NCBI RefSeq assembly: GCF_000317895.1
Contig: NC_019567.1
Coordinates: 3,100,001 to 3,164,000 of the forward strand
Reading direction: 5' to 3'
Length of the DNA stretch: 64,000 nt
DNA from: Bdellovibrio bacteriovorus str. Tiberius
GTDB taxonomy: Bacteria > Bdellovibrionota > Bdellovibrionia > Bdellovibrionales > Bdellovibrionaceae
The notes below the pieces were generated by a model. The model had not been told where the DNA came from. It did no database searches and was given only the letters and a program-made list of their open reading frames with translations. The translations under genes and the position numbers were made by a program. Shown in pieces: positions 53,861-62,784 of the stretch. Every line of letters begins with the position of its first letter. Position 1 is the stretch's first letter.

Positions 53861-56800
53861 TTATTTCGCTGGAATCATGCCTTTATCGTCATGACCCTCG
53901 GACTCTTCGATAACTGCATCCGTGGTTTTCTCTTCCATCTTTTTCTGGGAAGTGAATCTTGCGCCAAAGTTATTTGCCCACACACGGAATCTGTCCACGT
54001 AAGTGAACACCGCAGGAACCACAATCAAAGTCAGAATTGTGGATGAAATCATACCCCCGATGATCGCAACCCCCATCGCCGTACGCGTTTTGGAAGCCGC
54101 ATTCATGCCGATCGCCACTGGGACAACCCCGGCGATCAACGCAAAGGACGTCATCAGGATCGGACGCAGACGGGTCTTACCAGCCAGAATCAAAGCTTCA
54201 CGGCGGTTCTTACCCTCGGCCATCATCTGCTTGGCAAAGTCGACAAGCAAAATACCGTTCTTACCCGCAACCCCGATCAACATGAAGAACCCGAAGATCG
54301 CAAAGATCGTCAGAACTTCACCGGTCAGGAACAGCGCCAGGAAGGCACCGCACAGGGCCAGTGGCAACGCCACCATGATCGTGATCGGCGTGATGAAAGA
54401 CTCATACAAGCTCGACAGAATCAGATAGATGAACAGAATCGCAAAGCCCAATGCCATCACTGTGGATGTCATAAGTTCCTGCATGTTTTCTGCATCACCA
54501 CCAAAGCCGTAACGAACACTTGGAGGCAGAGCATTTTCACCCGTCGTCATTGCTGACACGGCTGAATTCACCACGTCACTCAAGCCCGCACCCGGTGCAA
54601 GACCCGCAGTGATCTGGATATAACGACCACGGTCCTGACGTTCGATGGAAGCCGGTCCGGATTCCACTTCACCTTTGGCGATATCACTCAAACGAACCAG
54701 TTTTCTGTTCACGTTCGGAACATAAACCTCATTGTACGTTTTCATCAAGTCGCGCTGATCTTCCTGCAAACGAACACGAACCTCATACTCACGACCACGT
54801 TCGCGGAATTTTGCCGGAGTCAAACCTTCCACTTGGGCACGAAGCTCGCCCCCCATGGTACTGGTGTTGATACCGAATACTTTGGCCGCGCCTGGCTTCA
54901 GATGAACCTGCATTTCAGGCTTACCCGGGCGATAATTCGAGTCGACGTCCTTTAGACGTGGATCCTTCTTCAAAAGTTCATACATTTTTGTGCCGGCTTT
55001 TTCCAATTCCACCGGATCCGCAGAAATAATGTTCAGCATGAATGGCTGACCACCCATACCGCCAGTTGCGTCATACTTCTTAACAACCGGATTTGCTGAG
55101 GACAAATGCGTCAACTGACCACGGATTTTGTCACGGAACTGCTCTGTTGTCAGAGGTCCACGTTCTTTACCGTCTTTCATGCGCACATAGAAGCTGGCTT
55201 TGTTGGACTCCCCGTACAAGCTACCCACGATCATTGTCGTGAAGCGAACTTCCGGATTGTTGTGCAGAATCTTGTCGACCTGACGAGCCAACTCTTCAGT
55301 ACCGTCCAGGCTGGTGCCTGGTTGCAATTCCAAAGTCACAGAGAACTCACCCGAGTCATCATCGGAAATGAACGCGCCCGGAACTTTTGTCACTGTATAG
55401 ATACTCAGGAAGAACACCATCATGGTCAGACCGATAGTCACCTTCGGCCAATCCAGGGACACATTCAAAAGTTTCACATACAAGTTTTCAAGCCAGGTCT
55501 GGAAACGGTCGAAACCTTTCACCATGCGGCCCAGAGTCTTGTCATACACGCCTGCTGGCTTGTGTTTGTCATGACCACCACCGTGACCAGAGCCACCGAA
55601 GTAAGCTGTCAGCATCGGGATCAAAGTCATCGCGACGAACCAGCTGATCGCCATCGAGAACACGACAGTCATACCGAACTGTTTCAGGAACTGACCAATG
55701 GTTCCGGACATCGTACCCACTGGCACGAACACCGCGATTACCACCAGAGTGATCGCCATAACGGCCATCTGGATTTCCGTAGTCCCTTTTTCCGCCGCCG
55801 TCAGGGATTCTTCACCCAGCTCCATACGACGATAGATATTTTCAATTACCACGATCGCGTCATCGATCAACAGACCCACAGCCAGAGTCAATGCCAGCAT
55901 GGATACGATGTTGATAGAGAATCCGGCAATCTTCATGATCATGAACGCACCAATCAAAGAGATCGGAACGGACAAGGCCGTGATGAATGTCGAACGCGGG
56001 CTTCCCAGGAAGAAGAACACCGTAATAACTGTCAGAAGGATACCGATGATGATCGTCTCATAAACGTCATACAAGTTATCCGAGATTTTCACGGAAGCAT
56101 CTGTCATGACCGCGACAACCGGAGCACCTTCCATTTTTTCAAGCTCGGGCTTGATTCTGTTCATCTGCTTGATCACGTCCTGCGCCACTTTCACAGTGTT
56201 GGAACCGGACTGACGATACACTTGCAGGAACAGGGATTTTTCACCGTCAACATAGGCACGGGATTTTTCATCGGCCAGAGTGTCGACAACTTTACCCAGG
56301 TCCGCCACGCGGGTTGGGACTTCATTCCCGTAAAGGTTTACCAGAGTGTCAGAGATTTCCGGAACGGATGAGAACTCACCCAGACCACGGAAGACCATCT
56401 CTTTTTCGCCCTGATTCACTTTACCGGACGGAATGTTCTGACCGGATGCGCCCACTTGCGCTGCCACTTGAGATACCGAGATTTCACGGGCACGCAGTTT
56501 TTTGCGATCCAGAAGCACGTGAATTTCACGCTCACGGCCCCCGATGATCTCGATGGCACCGACGTTGCGCACTTGTTCAAGGCGCGGTTTCACGAACTGG
56601 TCCGCGATATCAAACAATGCCGCGTCGCCAAGGTCTTTGGCCGTCAATGACACTGTCAGGATCGGCGTGTCTGCCGGGTCAAAACGTTTGATAAGTGGAT
56701 CTTCAACGTCGTCAGGCAATTTTGCTTTGGCAAGGTTGACCTTGTCGCGCACTTCCTGCTCGGCGTGTTTGACGTCCACTTCACTGTTAAATTCAACGAT

Positions 56801-57073
56801 AACCTGGGAAACACCTTCCAGGGATTTAGAGGTCAGACGTTTAATACCGGAAATCGTACTGACTTCCTCTTCAATTGGACGGCTGACCAGAGTTTCGATC
56901 TCGGCAGGACCCGCACCCGCGTACACGGTTTGTACGGTTACCACCGGGATGGAAACGTCCGGATAAAGATCGACGGACATGGATTTGAAGGAGGCCCAAC
57001 CGACAACCACCATGGCGATGGTCACACACGTGATAAATATCGGACGGCTGATGGATAACTTAGGTAAACTCAT
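53861..57073 (-). CDS. RND-family efflux transporter (inner-membrane pump)
   Basis: 1070 residues, normal for AcrB/MdtB-type pumps. Twelve membrane helices in two sets separated by large periplasmic loops; the helix-4 proton-relay motif is GLLIDDAIVVIENI with the paired Asp. The N-terminus LSISRPIFITCVTIAMVVVG is typical. A His/Gly-rich cytoplasmic insert (GGSGHGGGHDKHK, about 505) may bind metal. It follows the TolC-like gene by 2 bp. No membrane-fusion-protein gene is adjacent. Confidence 0.95.
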   Translation of the reverse strand: MSLPKLSISRPIFITCVTIAMVVVGWASFKSMSVDLYPDVSIPVVTVQTVYAGAGPAEIETLVSRPIEEEVSTISGIKRLTSKSLEGVSQVIVEFNSEVDVKHAEQEVRDKVNLAKAKLPDDVEDPLIKRFDPADTPILTVSLTAKDLGDAALFDIADQFVKPRLEQVRNVGAIEIIGGREREIHVLLDRKKLRAREISVSQVAAQVGASGQNIPSGKVNQGEKEMVFRGLGEFSSVPEISDTLVNLYGNEVPTRVADLGKVVDTLADEKSRAYVDGEKSLFLQVYRQSGSNTVKVAQDVIKQMNRIKPELEKMEGAPVVAVMTDASVKISDNLYDVYETIIIGILLTVITVFFFLGSPRSTFITALSVPISLIGAFMIMKIAGFSINIVSMLALTLAVGLLIDDAIVVIENIYRRMELGEESLTAAEKGTTEIQMAVMAITLVVIAVFVPVGTMSGTIGQFLKQFGMTVVFSMAISWFVAMTLIPMLTAYFGGSGHGGGHDKHKPAGVYDKTLGRMVKGFDRFQTWLENLYVKLLNVSLDWPKVTIGLTMMVFFLSIYTVTKVPGAFISDDDSGEFSVTLELQPGTSLDGTEELARQVDKILHNNPEVRFTTMIVGSLYGESNKASFYVRMKDGKERGPLTTEQFRDKIRGQLTHLSSANPVVKKYDATGGMGGQPFMLNIISADPVELEKAGTKMYELLKKDPRLKDVDSNYRPGKPEMQVHLKPGAAKVFGINTSTMGGELRAQVEGLTPAKFRERGREYEVRVRLQEDQRDLMKTYNEVYVPNVNRKLVRLSDIAKGEVESGPASIERQDRGRYIQITAGLAPGAGLSDVVNSAVSAMTTGENALPPSVRYGFGGDAENMQELMTSTVMALGFAILFIYLILSSLYESFITPITIMVALPLALCGAFLALFLTGEVLTIFAIFGFFMLIGVAGKNGILLVDFAKQMMAEGKNRREALILAGKTRLRPILMTSFALIAGVVPVAIGMNAASKTRTAMGVAIIGGMISSTILTLIVVPAVFTYVDRFRVWANNFGARFTSQKKMEEKTTDAVIEESEGHDDKGMIPAK

Positions 57074-57075
57074 GA

Positions 57076-58518
57076 CTATTTCCCTCCTTCAGGAGAGGCT
57101 TGGTAAAGTTTGATCTGTGCTTGCAAACCAAGAATGTTTGCTGCTGATTTTACTTTGCTGATTGCGGACGTTGTATAGTCCTGTTCAAACAACAGAACCT
57201 GATACGTCGTTGTACGACCCTGACGAAGGCGAGTGCGCTCGTTTTCAAGCTTCGCTTTCTGGGCATCTTCAATGCGAGACAACAAACGAAGGTTATCGCG
57301 GGCATCCTGCAGATTGCGGGTCAAATTGGTCCAGTCGATTTCCTGTGCATAGTAAGCGTATTCGCGGTTCAGCTCGGCTGCGCGTTCCGCTTTGCGAGCA
57401 CCGGCTTTAGTGTCAGACGCCGCACCGATGTTCAAAGGCATGCTAAAACGAACACCCACAAAAGCTGTGTCCTGATCCGTTCTGCCGGATTCTTTCATCG
57501 CCTCGTTATATTCTTCATCACGGCCATTCATTGCATAGTTGCCGTAAATGTCCAAAGAAGGACGGTTTCTTTCCAAAGTGATCACGGCATTGGCGCGGGC
57601 TGCTGCCAACTGAGCGTTGGTCGCTTCAACATCAGCGCGGCTGCCAGGACGAGCACCCGGGATGTTCAGCTGTTCCAGTGATTTATAGTTCACCTTTTCA
57701 AGAGCTTCCACTTTGGCATTGGCTTCGCGGTTCAGGAATTTATTGAACATGCGTTGAGCTTCCAAATATTCATTCTGAGCCACCTGCAGTTCCAAAGTAC
57801 GTGCTTCAACCAGCGCACGTGCCTGCAGAACGTCAGCTTCTTCACCCAGATTCATTCTTTTTTTACGGCTGACATAATCCAAGATACTTTGCGCAGCTTG
57901 TTTTGCCTGCTCTTGAATCGTCACCACATCCTGCCAGGCTGCAAGCTTCCAATAAGCGGCTTCGGCACCGGCAAGAATGTTCAGGGATTGACCCTGGCTT
58001 GAGAATTTTTCAGCGATGTTCTGAGCTCTTAAAGCTTCTTCATTGGCCTGAGCGGTACGACCGAAGCCGTTCGCCCATAAAGGCATGGAAAGCTCCAGTT
58101 TCGGAGTCGCATCCCAGTATTTGGATGGATTAATAGGAGACGTCGGCGCCAGTCCTTCAAATTGGGTGCGATTCAGATCATAGGACAACTTGGTTTGAAG
58201 ACCGAAGCTGAACTGCTGGCTTACACCCAGGGAGTAGTACTGACTTTTCACTTCGTCATACATTTTAGGATTGCCGGGCTTGCCGTCATAACCCCAGCGG
58301 GCTTCTGCGAAAAGCTTCGGGGTGAAGATCAAATCTGCTTCACGGGATTTTAACTGGGCACCTTCAGACTGCTCAGCACTTCCTTTATAGGCCGTGCTGT
58401 CACCTTTCACCTGATCGAGATACTCGTTCAGGGTCAGTGCGGAGGCCGAAGCTCCGTGCAAAAAAGTCCCACAGATGAGGAACTTAGCTCCCCATTGTAT
58501 GATCTTGTTTTTTTTCAT
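57076..58518 (-). CDS. TolC-family outer-membrane efflux channel
   Basis: 480 residues from the ATG at 58518 with a GGAG site; the frame extends 29 codons further upstream without signal-peptide features. Signal peptide about 1-27 (ending ASA). Two TolC-type repeats of beta strands and long coiled helices (for example EYLDQVKGDSTAYKGSAEQ; DARDNLRLLSRIEDAQK, TTYQVLLFEQDYTTS). Forms the exit duct for the RND pump. Divergent from the tetR-type gene with palindromes between. Confidence 0.9.
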   Translation of the reverse strand: MKKNKIIQWGAKFLICGTFLHGASASALTLNEYLDQVKGDSTAYKGSAEQSEGAQLKSREADLIFTPKLFAEARWGYDGKPGNPKMYDEVKSQYYSLGVSQQFSFGLQTKLSYDLNRTQFEGLAPTSPINPSKYWDATPKLELSMPLWANGFGRTAQANEEALRAQNIAEKFSSQGQSLNILAGAEAAYWKLAAWQDVVTIQEQAKQAAQSILDYVSRKKRMNLGEEADVLQARALVEARTLELQVAQNEYLEAQRMFNKFLNREANAKVEALEKVNYKSLEQLNIPGARPGSRADVEATNAQLAAARANAVITLERNRPSLDIYGNYAMNGRDEEYNEAMKESGRTDQDTAFVGVRFSMPLNIGAASDTKAGARKAERAAELNREYAYYAQEIDWTNLTRNLQDARDNLRLLSRIEDAQKAKLENERTRLRQGRTTTYQVLLFEQDYTTSAISKVKSAANILGLQAQIKLYQASPEGGK

Positions 58519-58554
58519 ATTAGTTCTCCAAAGTCCAATTACTGACTGGTTGAA

Positions 58555-58572
58555 TATGTAATCGCTTACATA
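58555..58572. promoter_or_regulatory. Operator-like palindrome upstream of the tolC-type gene
   Basis: TATGTAA-TCGC-TTACATA, perfect 7-bp arms around a 4-bp centre, 37-54 bp before the tolC-type start. A likely site for the TetR- or MarR-type regulator. Confidence 0.6.
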
Positions 58573-58606
58573 CAAGTTTGTACCCCAACGATGATAAGTA
58601 TGCAAT

Positions 58607-58620
58607 CAATTACTTAATTG
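58607..58620. promoter_or_regulatory. Second operator-like palindrome in the divergent promoter
   Basis: CAATTA-CT-TAATTG is a perfect inverted repeat, overlapping by a few bases another inverted repeat AATTGA-ATA-TCAATT at 58616-58630. Confidence 0.55.
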
Positions 58621-58628
58621 AATATCAA

Positions 58629-58656
58629 TTGACCTTATGATACAGTACCTTATAGA
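58629..58656 (+). promoter_or_regulatory. Candidate housekeeping-type promoter of the tetR-type gene
   Basis: TTGACC (58629-58634), 16 bp, TATAGA (58651-58656), with the start codon at 58688. The -35 overlaps the inverted repeat ending at 58630, so repression by a bound regulator is likely. Confidence 0.55.
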
Positions 58657-58687
58657 TAGTGATTTTAGGTATTTAGGGGGTTTATCC

Positions 58688-59338
58688 ATGTCTGACACAT
58701 CTCAACTTAAGACTGTTCAGGACGAAAGTTCTGATAGCCAAAAGGGCAAAAAGCGTGACAGAAGTGCTTCTGAAGAGCGCCTGATTGCTGCGGGCATCGA
58801 AATCTTCTCTAAGCATGGTTATGATGGCTCCACTACTAAGTTGATTGCCAAAAAAGCGGACGTTAACGAGTCGTTGATTGGGCGTTACTTTGATGGCAAG
58901 GAAGGTTTGCTGCTTACCATCGTTGAACGCTTCATCGAAGAAATGCGCAATGAAGAACTCGAATACCCGCCTCAGGAAACCCTGGCGGATGAGCTCGTCA
59001 AATACGTCGAATTCAAAGTGGCAAAAAGCCATGAACGCGACTGTCTTGGTAAAATCATCATCTGCCAATGCCTGACAGACAATAAGTTCCGTAAAAAAGC
59101 ATTGGAGCGCATTCCGATGTTCGCCGATCCGAAGCTGGTTGCCCGTATGGCTCGCTTCCAACAGCAGGGTCAGATCAAAGACAACATCACCTCAGATGAG
59201 ATCGCTGAAGAAATCGAAACCTATCTGCACGGCGCCTTCCTGTTTGACCTGATTCTTTCCGAAACCCCGGAAGAGGAAGTCGTGAAAAGTGCCCGTCGAT
59301 TCATCGGGCACTACACTGCCGGGATCACCAAACCCTAG
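58688..59338 (+). CDS. TetR-family transcriptional regulator
   Basis: 216 residues from the ATG at 58688, preceded by AGGGGGG; a frame from 58637 overlaps the promoter. The N-terminal helix-turn-helix (about 30-75) has AAGIEIFSKHGYDGSTTKLI, AKKADVNESLIGRYFDGKEG, the TetR signature. The rest is a helical ligand domain. Divergent from the efflux operon, so probably its repressor together with the downstream MarR protein. Its 3' end overlaps the convergent barrel gene by 4 bp. Confidence 0.93.
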   Translation: MSDTSQLKTVQDESSDSQKGKKRDRSASEERLIAAGIEIFSKHGYDGSTTKLIAKKADVNESLIGRYFDGKEGLLLTIVERFIEEMRNEELEYPPQETLADELVKYVEFKVAKSHERDCLGKIIICQCLTDNKFRKKALERIPMFADPKLVARMARFQQQGQIKDNITSDEIAEEIETYLHGAFLFDLILSETPEEEVVKSARRFIGHYTAGITKP

Positions 59339-59949
59339 AAGAAATACTTCAGGTTCAAAAGGGCGCTTCCGATAGCGCCCTTTGTTTTTACCGTATCCGT
59401 ACCGGACGACAGCTTCAGCTCAGTCGTCGTTGAACGCCCAATGTATTCAATCACAAAGTTATCCGCAAAGAACCAGCCCAGGCCGAACAGAACACCCACA
59501 CCATTCGTGGCTTCACCATCGCCCGTTCCTGCCGGTGTGAATTTATTGATACCATAGGCAAGTCCCAACGGGAGATAAAAGGATTCCCAACGATACAGCG
59601 TGCCCGCATACAGGAAGTGAGTCTGGAATTTGGAAGTGCTGCCGGTTGCGCTGTAGGTGATTCCGTTCAGGGTCATCTTGTCCAGATCACGTTCCCCGCC
59701 CAATGAAATACCACTGATAAAACCCCAGGAATGTTGAGGTGCGTACCAGGCGTTGAATCCGATCTCGAGGGCGCCTTTGTATTCCAGGTCATAATCAATG
59801 TCTGTCGGAGTCCCCGAAACAGTTCCGTCACCGGAAAGCTTCGCCAGATAGTTCGGGCTGTACCCGATCTGAACGCCATATCTCCACTCGGCGTTGGCCG
59901 TCGCGGAAAGACCCAAAATCATCATCACTGCTGCTGCGAAAATTCTCAT
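59335..59949 (-). CDS. Outer-membrane beta-barrel protein
   Basis: 204 residues from the ATG at 59949 with an AGGAG site. Signal peptide 1-20 (ending ANA). Barrel-like strands with aromatic girdle residues (YGVQIGYSPNYLAKL, FGLGWFFADNFVIEYIG) and a C-terminus NLKYFF, the classic outer-membrane signature. Resembles OmpW/porin-family small barrels. The tetR terminator lies within its last codons. Confidence 0.82.
   Translation of the reverse strand: MRIFAAAVMMILGLSATANAEWRYGVQIGYSPNYLAKLSGDGTVSGTPTDIDYDLEYKGALEIGFNAWYAPQHSWGFISGISLGGERDLDKMTLNGITYSATGSTSKFQTHFLYAGTLYRWESFYLPLGLAYGINKFTPAGTGDGEATNGVGVLFGLGWFFADNFVIEYIGRSTTTELKLSSGTDTVKTKGAIGSALLNLKYFF
59358..59389 (+). terminator. tetR-type gene terminator inside the opposing barrel gene
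   Basis: Perfect 10-bp stem AAAGGGCGCT / AGCGCCCTTT, loop TCCGAT, then GTTTTT. The sequence also encodes the end of the barrel protein on the other strand. Confidence 0.85.
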
Positions 59950-60051
59950 GCTGTACTCCTGAGTGCGCGTGGATTGATGATCTTTCGGGGGCCGCAAATG
60001 TGTAAACACAAAATAAATTGTTTAGGACCTTGGTCTTTTAAAAATGAAAAA

Positions 60052-60075
60052 GGCCCGTCGTTTTACCGACAGGCC
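60052..60075 (-). terminator. Hairpin after the Cys-repeat protein gene
   Basis: Imperfect stem GGCC-C-GTCG / CGAC-A-GGCC around TTTTAC, with T-rich sequence on the minus-strand 3' side (CTTTTTCATTTTT). Confidence 0.65.
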
Positions 60076-60095
60076 CTTGGTGATTTTGGTTTTGA

Positions 60096-61286
60096 TTACT
60101 CTGGCATTGGCAGATCGATGATCAGGCCGCCATCTGGTGGTGGAGGCGGAGGAGTCGTCACCGGATCAAGCGGCGCTGGTGGCTGCTGGGATTCCTGCTT
60201 TTTCTTCTCTTCCTCTTTTTTCTTTTCTTCGTCTTTCTTTTTCTGTTCGTCAGCTTTGCGTTTCTCGTCGGCTTTACGCTGTTCTTCCTGACGGCGTTTT
60301 TCCTCGTCCTTGCGCTTCTGTTCTTCCTGCTGTTTGCCGGAATCTACAGACGGCTGGGAAGGAGTCGTCGGAGCTGTCGGTTTGGAAGGCTGCTGCGGGA
60401 TCGGCTGTGGCTTTTCCTGCTGCTTGCGGTTTTCCTCGTCCTTACGACGTTGTTCTTCTTGTCTGCGCTGTTCATCAGCTTTGCGGGCTTCTTCCTGCTT
60501 GCGCGCCTGGTCTTGCTGTTGTTGCTGCTGGCGGCGAGCTTCATCGGCCTTGCGCTGGTCGTCCTGGCGGCGTTTTTCTTCAGCCGCTTTTTTCGCAGCC
60601 TCCGCTTTGGCAGCTTCGATACGGCGTTGTTCTTCGATGCGACGACGTTCAGCTTCGGCACGAGCGCGGGTTTCAGCGTCGTGTCTTTCCATACAAATAC
60701 GGGCTGCCGCTACACCGGACTGACCCTTCCCACGGAACTCTTCGATAATACATTTATTAAGAGTGTTGTTCGTGCCATTTTTGCAAAGTCTCAAAGCATC
60801 ATACTGCAGACGTGCGTTTTCAACTTCCTGACCGCCCTGACGGTAAAGATCAGTGACACACTTATCAAATGTTGGGTTCACAGTCTGACGACAGATGAAC
60901 AAAGCGTATTCGCGGTATTCAGATCCGAAGGACTTACGCACATTCAAAGTACAGTCCTGAACCTGATAGTTGGAACCCACGCCATTGGCGCAGAAGAAAC
61001 CAGACAGCTCAACATTATCATCACCAAAACGACGGCTCAGATCCACCGTACAGCGCTGGAATTCCGCATCGGTACGACCGTGCGAACAGGCTGCATCCGT
61101 GTTGGAGCTGAAAGTTCCCAACTGGGAATAAAGACGGTCCGAACACTCAGCGATGCTCACCACTCGCGAAGATGATGGCGGCGGCGGCGCTGGCGGATTG
61201 TTGTTGCCATTTCCACGCTTGATCCACGCATTGGCAGCGCTGGACATGGCAAGAATCGTCAATAATGTTACAGAAGCGCGTTTCAT
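60096..61286 (-). CDS. Secreted protein with five Cys-pair repeats and a long Q/K/E-rich rod
   Basis: 396 residues from the ATG at 61286 with an AGAGG site. Signal peptide 1-20 (ANA), then a Pro-rich patch. Residues about 45-200 hold five units, each with two cysteines: spacing C-x18-24-C, units joined by x10-12. The repeat core is C-x3-L/F-x3-G (RCTVDLSRRFG, DCTLNVRKSFG, KCVTDLYRQGG, KCIIEEFRGKG). About 205-375 is a single long charged coiled-coil or helical rod (Glu/Arg/Lys/Gln), ending in a poly-Pro tail. Periplasmic or surface structural role likely; no family recognised. Confidence 0.8.
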   Translation of the reverse strand: MKRASVTLLTILAMSSAANAWIKRGNGNNNPPAPPPPSSSRVVSIAECSDRLYSQLGTFSSNTDAACSHGRTDAEFQRCTVDLSRRFGDDNVELSGFFCANGVGSNYQVQDCTLNVRKSFGSEYREYALFICRQTVNPTFDKCVTDLYRQGGQEVENARLQYDALRLCKNGTNNTLNKCIIEEFRGKGQSGVAAARICMERHDAETRARAEAERRRIEEQRRIEAAKAEAAKKAAEEKRRQDDQRKADEARRQQQQQQDQARKQEEARKADEQRRQEEQRRKDEENRKQQEKPQPIPQQPSKPTAPTTPSQPSVDSGKQQEEQKRKDEEKRRQEEQRKADEKRKADEQKKKDEEKKKEEEKKKQESQQPPAPLDPVTTPPPPPPDGGLIIDLPMPE

Positions 61287-61449
61287 ATGAACCTCTATTA
61301 TCAAAGTTCTGTGGTGCAATGCCTGCGCCAAAACCATCTCAATTCTGTACGTTTTGGAGTATTTTACCTGCGCACAAGTTTGACAGCAGTGCCGCTTTCT
61401 GCGGCGAGAAGGCCGGTAATCCCAAACAGTTCCAGGGGCTTAAACGACA

Positions 61450-61471
61450 AAAGGCCCCGCAAAGGGCCTTT
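61450..61471 (-). terminator. Terminator of the sigma-54 activator gene, distal hairpin
   Basis: AAAGGCCC / GGGCCTTT with loop CGCAAA; on the minus strand it ends in TTTTG. Confidence 0.7.
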
Positions 61472-61490
61472 CGAAGAGAGAAAGAGAACA

Positions 61491-61523
61491 CCCGGAGTGG
61501 AAAGAGAGAGGAACCACTCCGGG
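61491..61523 (-). terminator. Perfect hairpin directly after the sigma-54 activator gene
   Basis: CCCGGAGTGG / CCACTCCGGG, a perfect 10-bp stem with a 13-nt purine-rich loop. No U-run follows, so it probably protects the mRNA end or works with the next hairpin. Confidence 0.65.
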
Positions 61524-61538
61524 TTGCTAGTACAAAAA

Positions 61539-62597
61539 CTATTTCATTGGCTTCGTGTGAACCGCGAATTTTTCGAATTCGCCGTACTCATGAAGTTTGT
61601 TATAAAGGGTCTTGATCGTGATACCCAGGTTGTTTGCAGCCTGAGTTTTGTTGCCACCGAAGTGAGCCAACGCTTTCAGGATGTAACGCTTTTCAAGCTC
61701 ATGCAAAGTCATCGCAGGATCGTAAGCGATAACGTCTTTTTCAGCTTCACCGTTACGGATGTTTTCCGGGATATCATTCAGCATGATCATGTGACCGTCA
61801 GACAGGATCTGAAGTCTTTCACACACGTTCTGAAGTTCACGGATGTTACCCGGCCACTCATAGCGAATCAGAGCCTTCATCGCTTCTTCATTCACAGAAC
61901 GACCACGGTTCAGGTAGGCGTGCTGGGAATTGTTCAGGAAGTGATTCACCAATGCAGGGATGTCTTCCTTACGACGACGCAGAGGCGGAGCGCTTACCAC
62001 GATCGTGTTGATACGATAGAACAAGTCCTCACGGAAGTTGCCACGAGTCACTTCCTGGTCCAACTCACGGTTGGTCGCACAGATCAGACGAATATCAACT
62101 TTGATTGGGTCTTTGCCACCTACGCGGTAAACTTCGCCTTCCTGAATGAAGCGCAAAAGTTTAGCCTGGATCGCCGGATCCAATTCACCGATTTCATCCA
62201 GGAACAGAGTCCCGCCGTTAGCCGCTTCAGCCAAACCGATTTTGCGGTTGTAAGCGCCAGTGAAGGAACCTTTTTCGTGACCAAACAGCTCAGACTCAAG
62301 CAATGTCTCACGAAGAGCACCGCAGTTGATCGCAACGAAAGGTTTGTTCTTACGGCCAGAACGCTCATGGATGGAACGAGCGATAAGCTCTTTACCTGTT
62401 CCGGACTCACCCAACACAAGGATGTTAGCTTGGGATGGAGCTACACGGTCGATCATCTTCATCAAACTGCCCATCACTTCGGACTGATAGACGATGGTCT
62501 TGTTTTCAACCACTTTGGAAGTTTGATTTGTGTTCCACATAACTTGGTTTGCATTCTGAGAAGAGGGCAAAACAGTCGTTGAGTTGTTTTCGTTCAT
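61539..62597 (-). CDS. Sigma-54-dependent transcription activator without receiver domain
   Basis: 352 residues. The AAA+ domain (about 35-270) is complete: Walker A GESGTGKE (63-70), contact loop GSFTGA (110-115), Walker B LFLDEIGEL (Asp134, Glu135), sensor arginine region RGNFREDLFYRIN. The C-terminus has a Fis-type helix-turn-helix (NKTQAANNLGITIKTLYNKL). The N-terminus is only ~35 polar residues, so no phosphorylation or ligand domain is present; control must come by expression level or a partner protein. Standalone gene with its own terminators; the 62598-62784 gap holds its AT-rich promoter. Confidence 0.95.
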   Translation of the reverse strand: MNENNSTTVLPSSQNANQVMWNTNQTSKVVENKTIVYQSEVMGSLMKMIDRVAPSQANILVLGESGTGKELIARSIHERSGRKNKPFVAINCGALRETLLESELFGHEKGSFTGAYNRKIGLAEAANGGTLFLDEIGELDPAIQAKLLRFIQEGEVYRVGGKDPIKVDIRLICATNRELDQEVTRGNFREDLFYRINTIVVSAPPLRRRKEDIPALVNHFLNNSQHAYLNRGRSVNEEAMKALIRYEWPGNIRELQNVCERLQILSDGHMIMLNDIPENIRNGEAEKDVIAYDPAMTLHELEKRYILKALAHFGGNKTQAANNLGITIKTLYNKLHEYGEFEKFAVHTKPMK

Positions 62598-62749
62598 AGC
62601 TCCACCTTTCGGTTTACGTACTTTTTAAAACTTGGGTGGGCGTCTCAATTTGAATATCTCGCTTTGATACGCCGCGACAACGCATTGAGTTATAACTTTG
62701 GTCGTGTAGTAATTGCAATAAAAATAATGCACGACGTTAACTTTTTTTT

Positions 62750-62772
62750 AGGGTCTCAACCCTAATATAGGG
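62750..62772 (+). promoter_or_regulatory. Alternative hairpins before the recombinase gene
   Basis: AGGGT (62750-62754) and TAGGG (62768-62772) can each pair with the central ACCCTA (62759-62764), giving two mutually exclusive small hairpins 12 bp before the start codon. Confidence 0.35.
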
Positions 62773-62784
62773 ATTTTCAGGGCT

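Noticed and set aside
55106..56371. 421-codon plus-strand frame opposite the RND pump
   Set aside because: His/Arg/Gln-rich composition typical of an antisense shadow of a membrane-protein gene.
62700..62725. Sigma-54 promoter-like TGGTCG..TTGCA near the activator and recombinase genes
   Set aside because: The GG-to-GC spacing is about three bases too long for a -24/-12 promoter.
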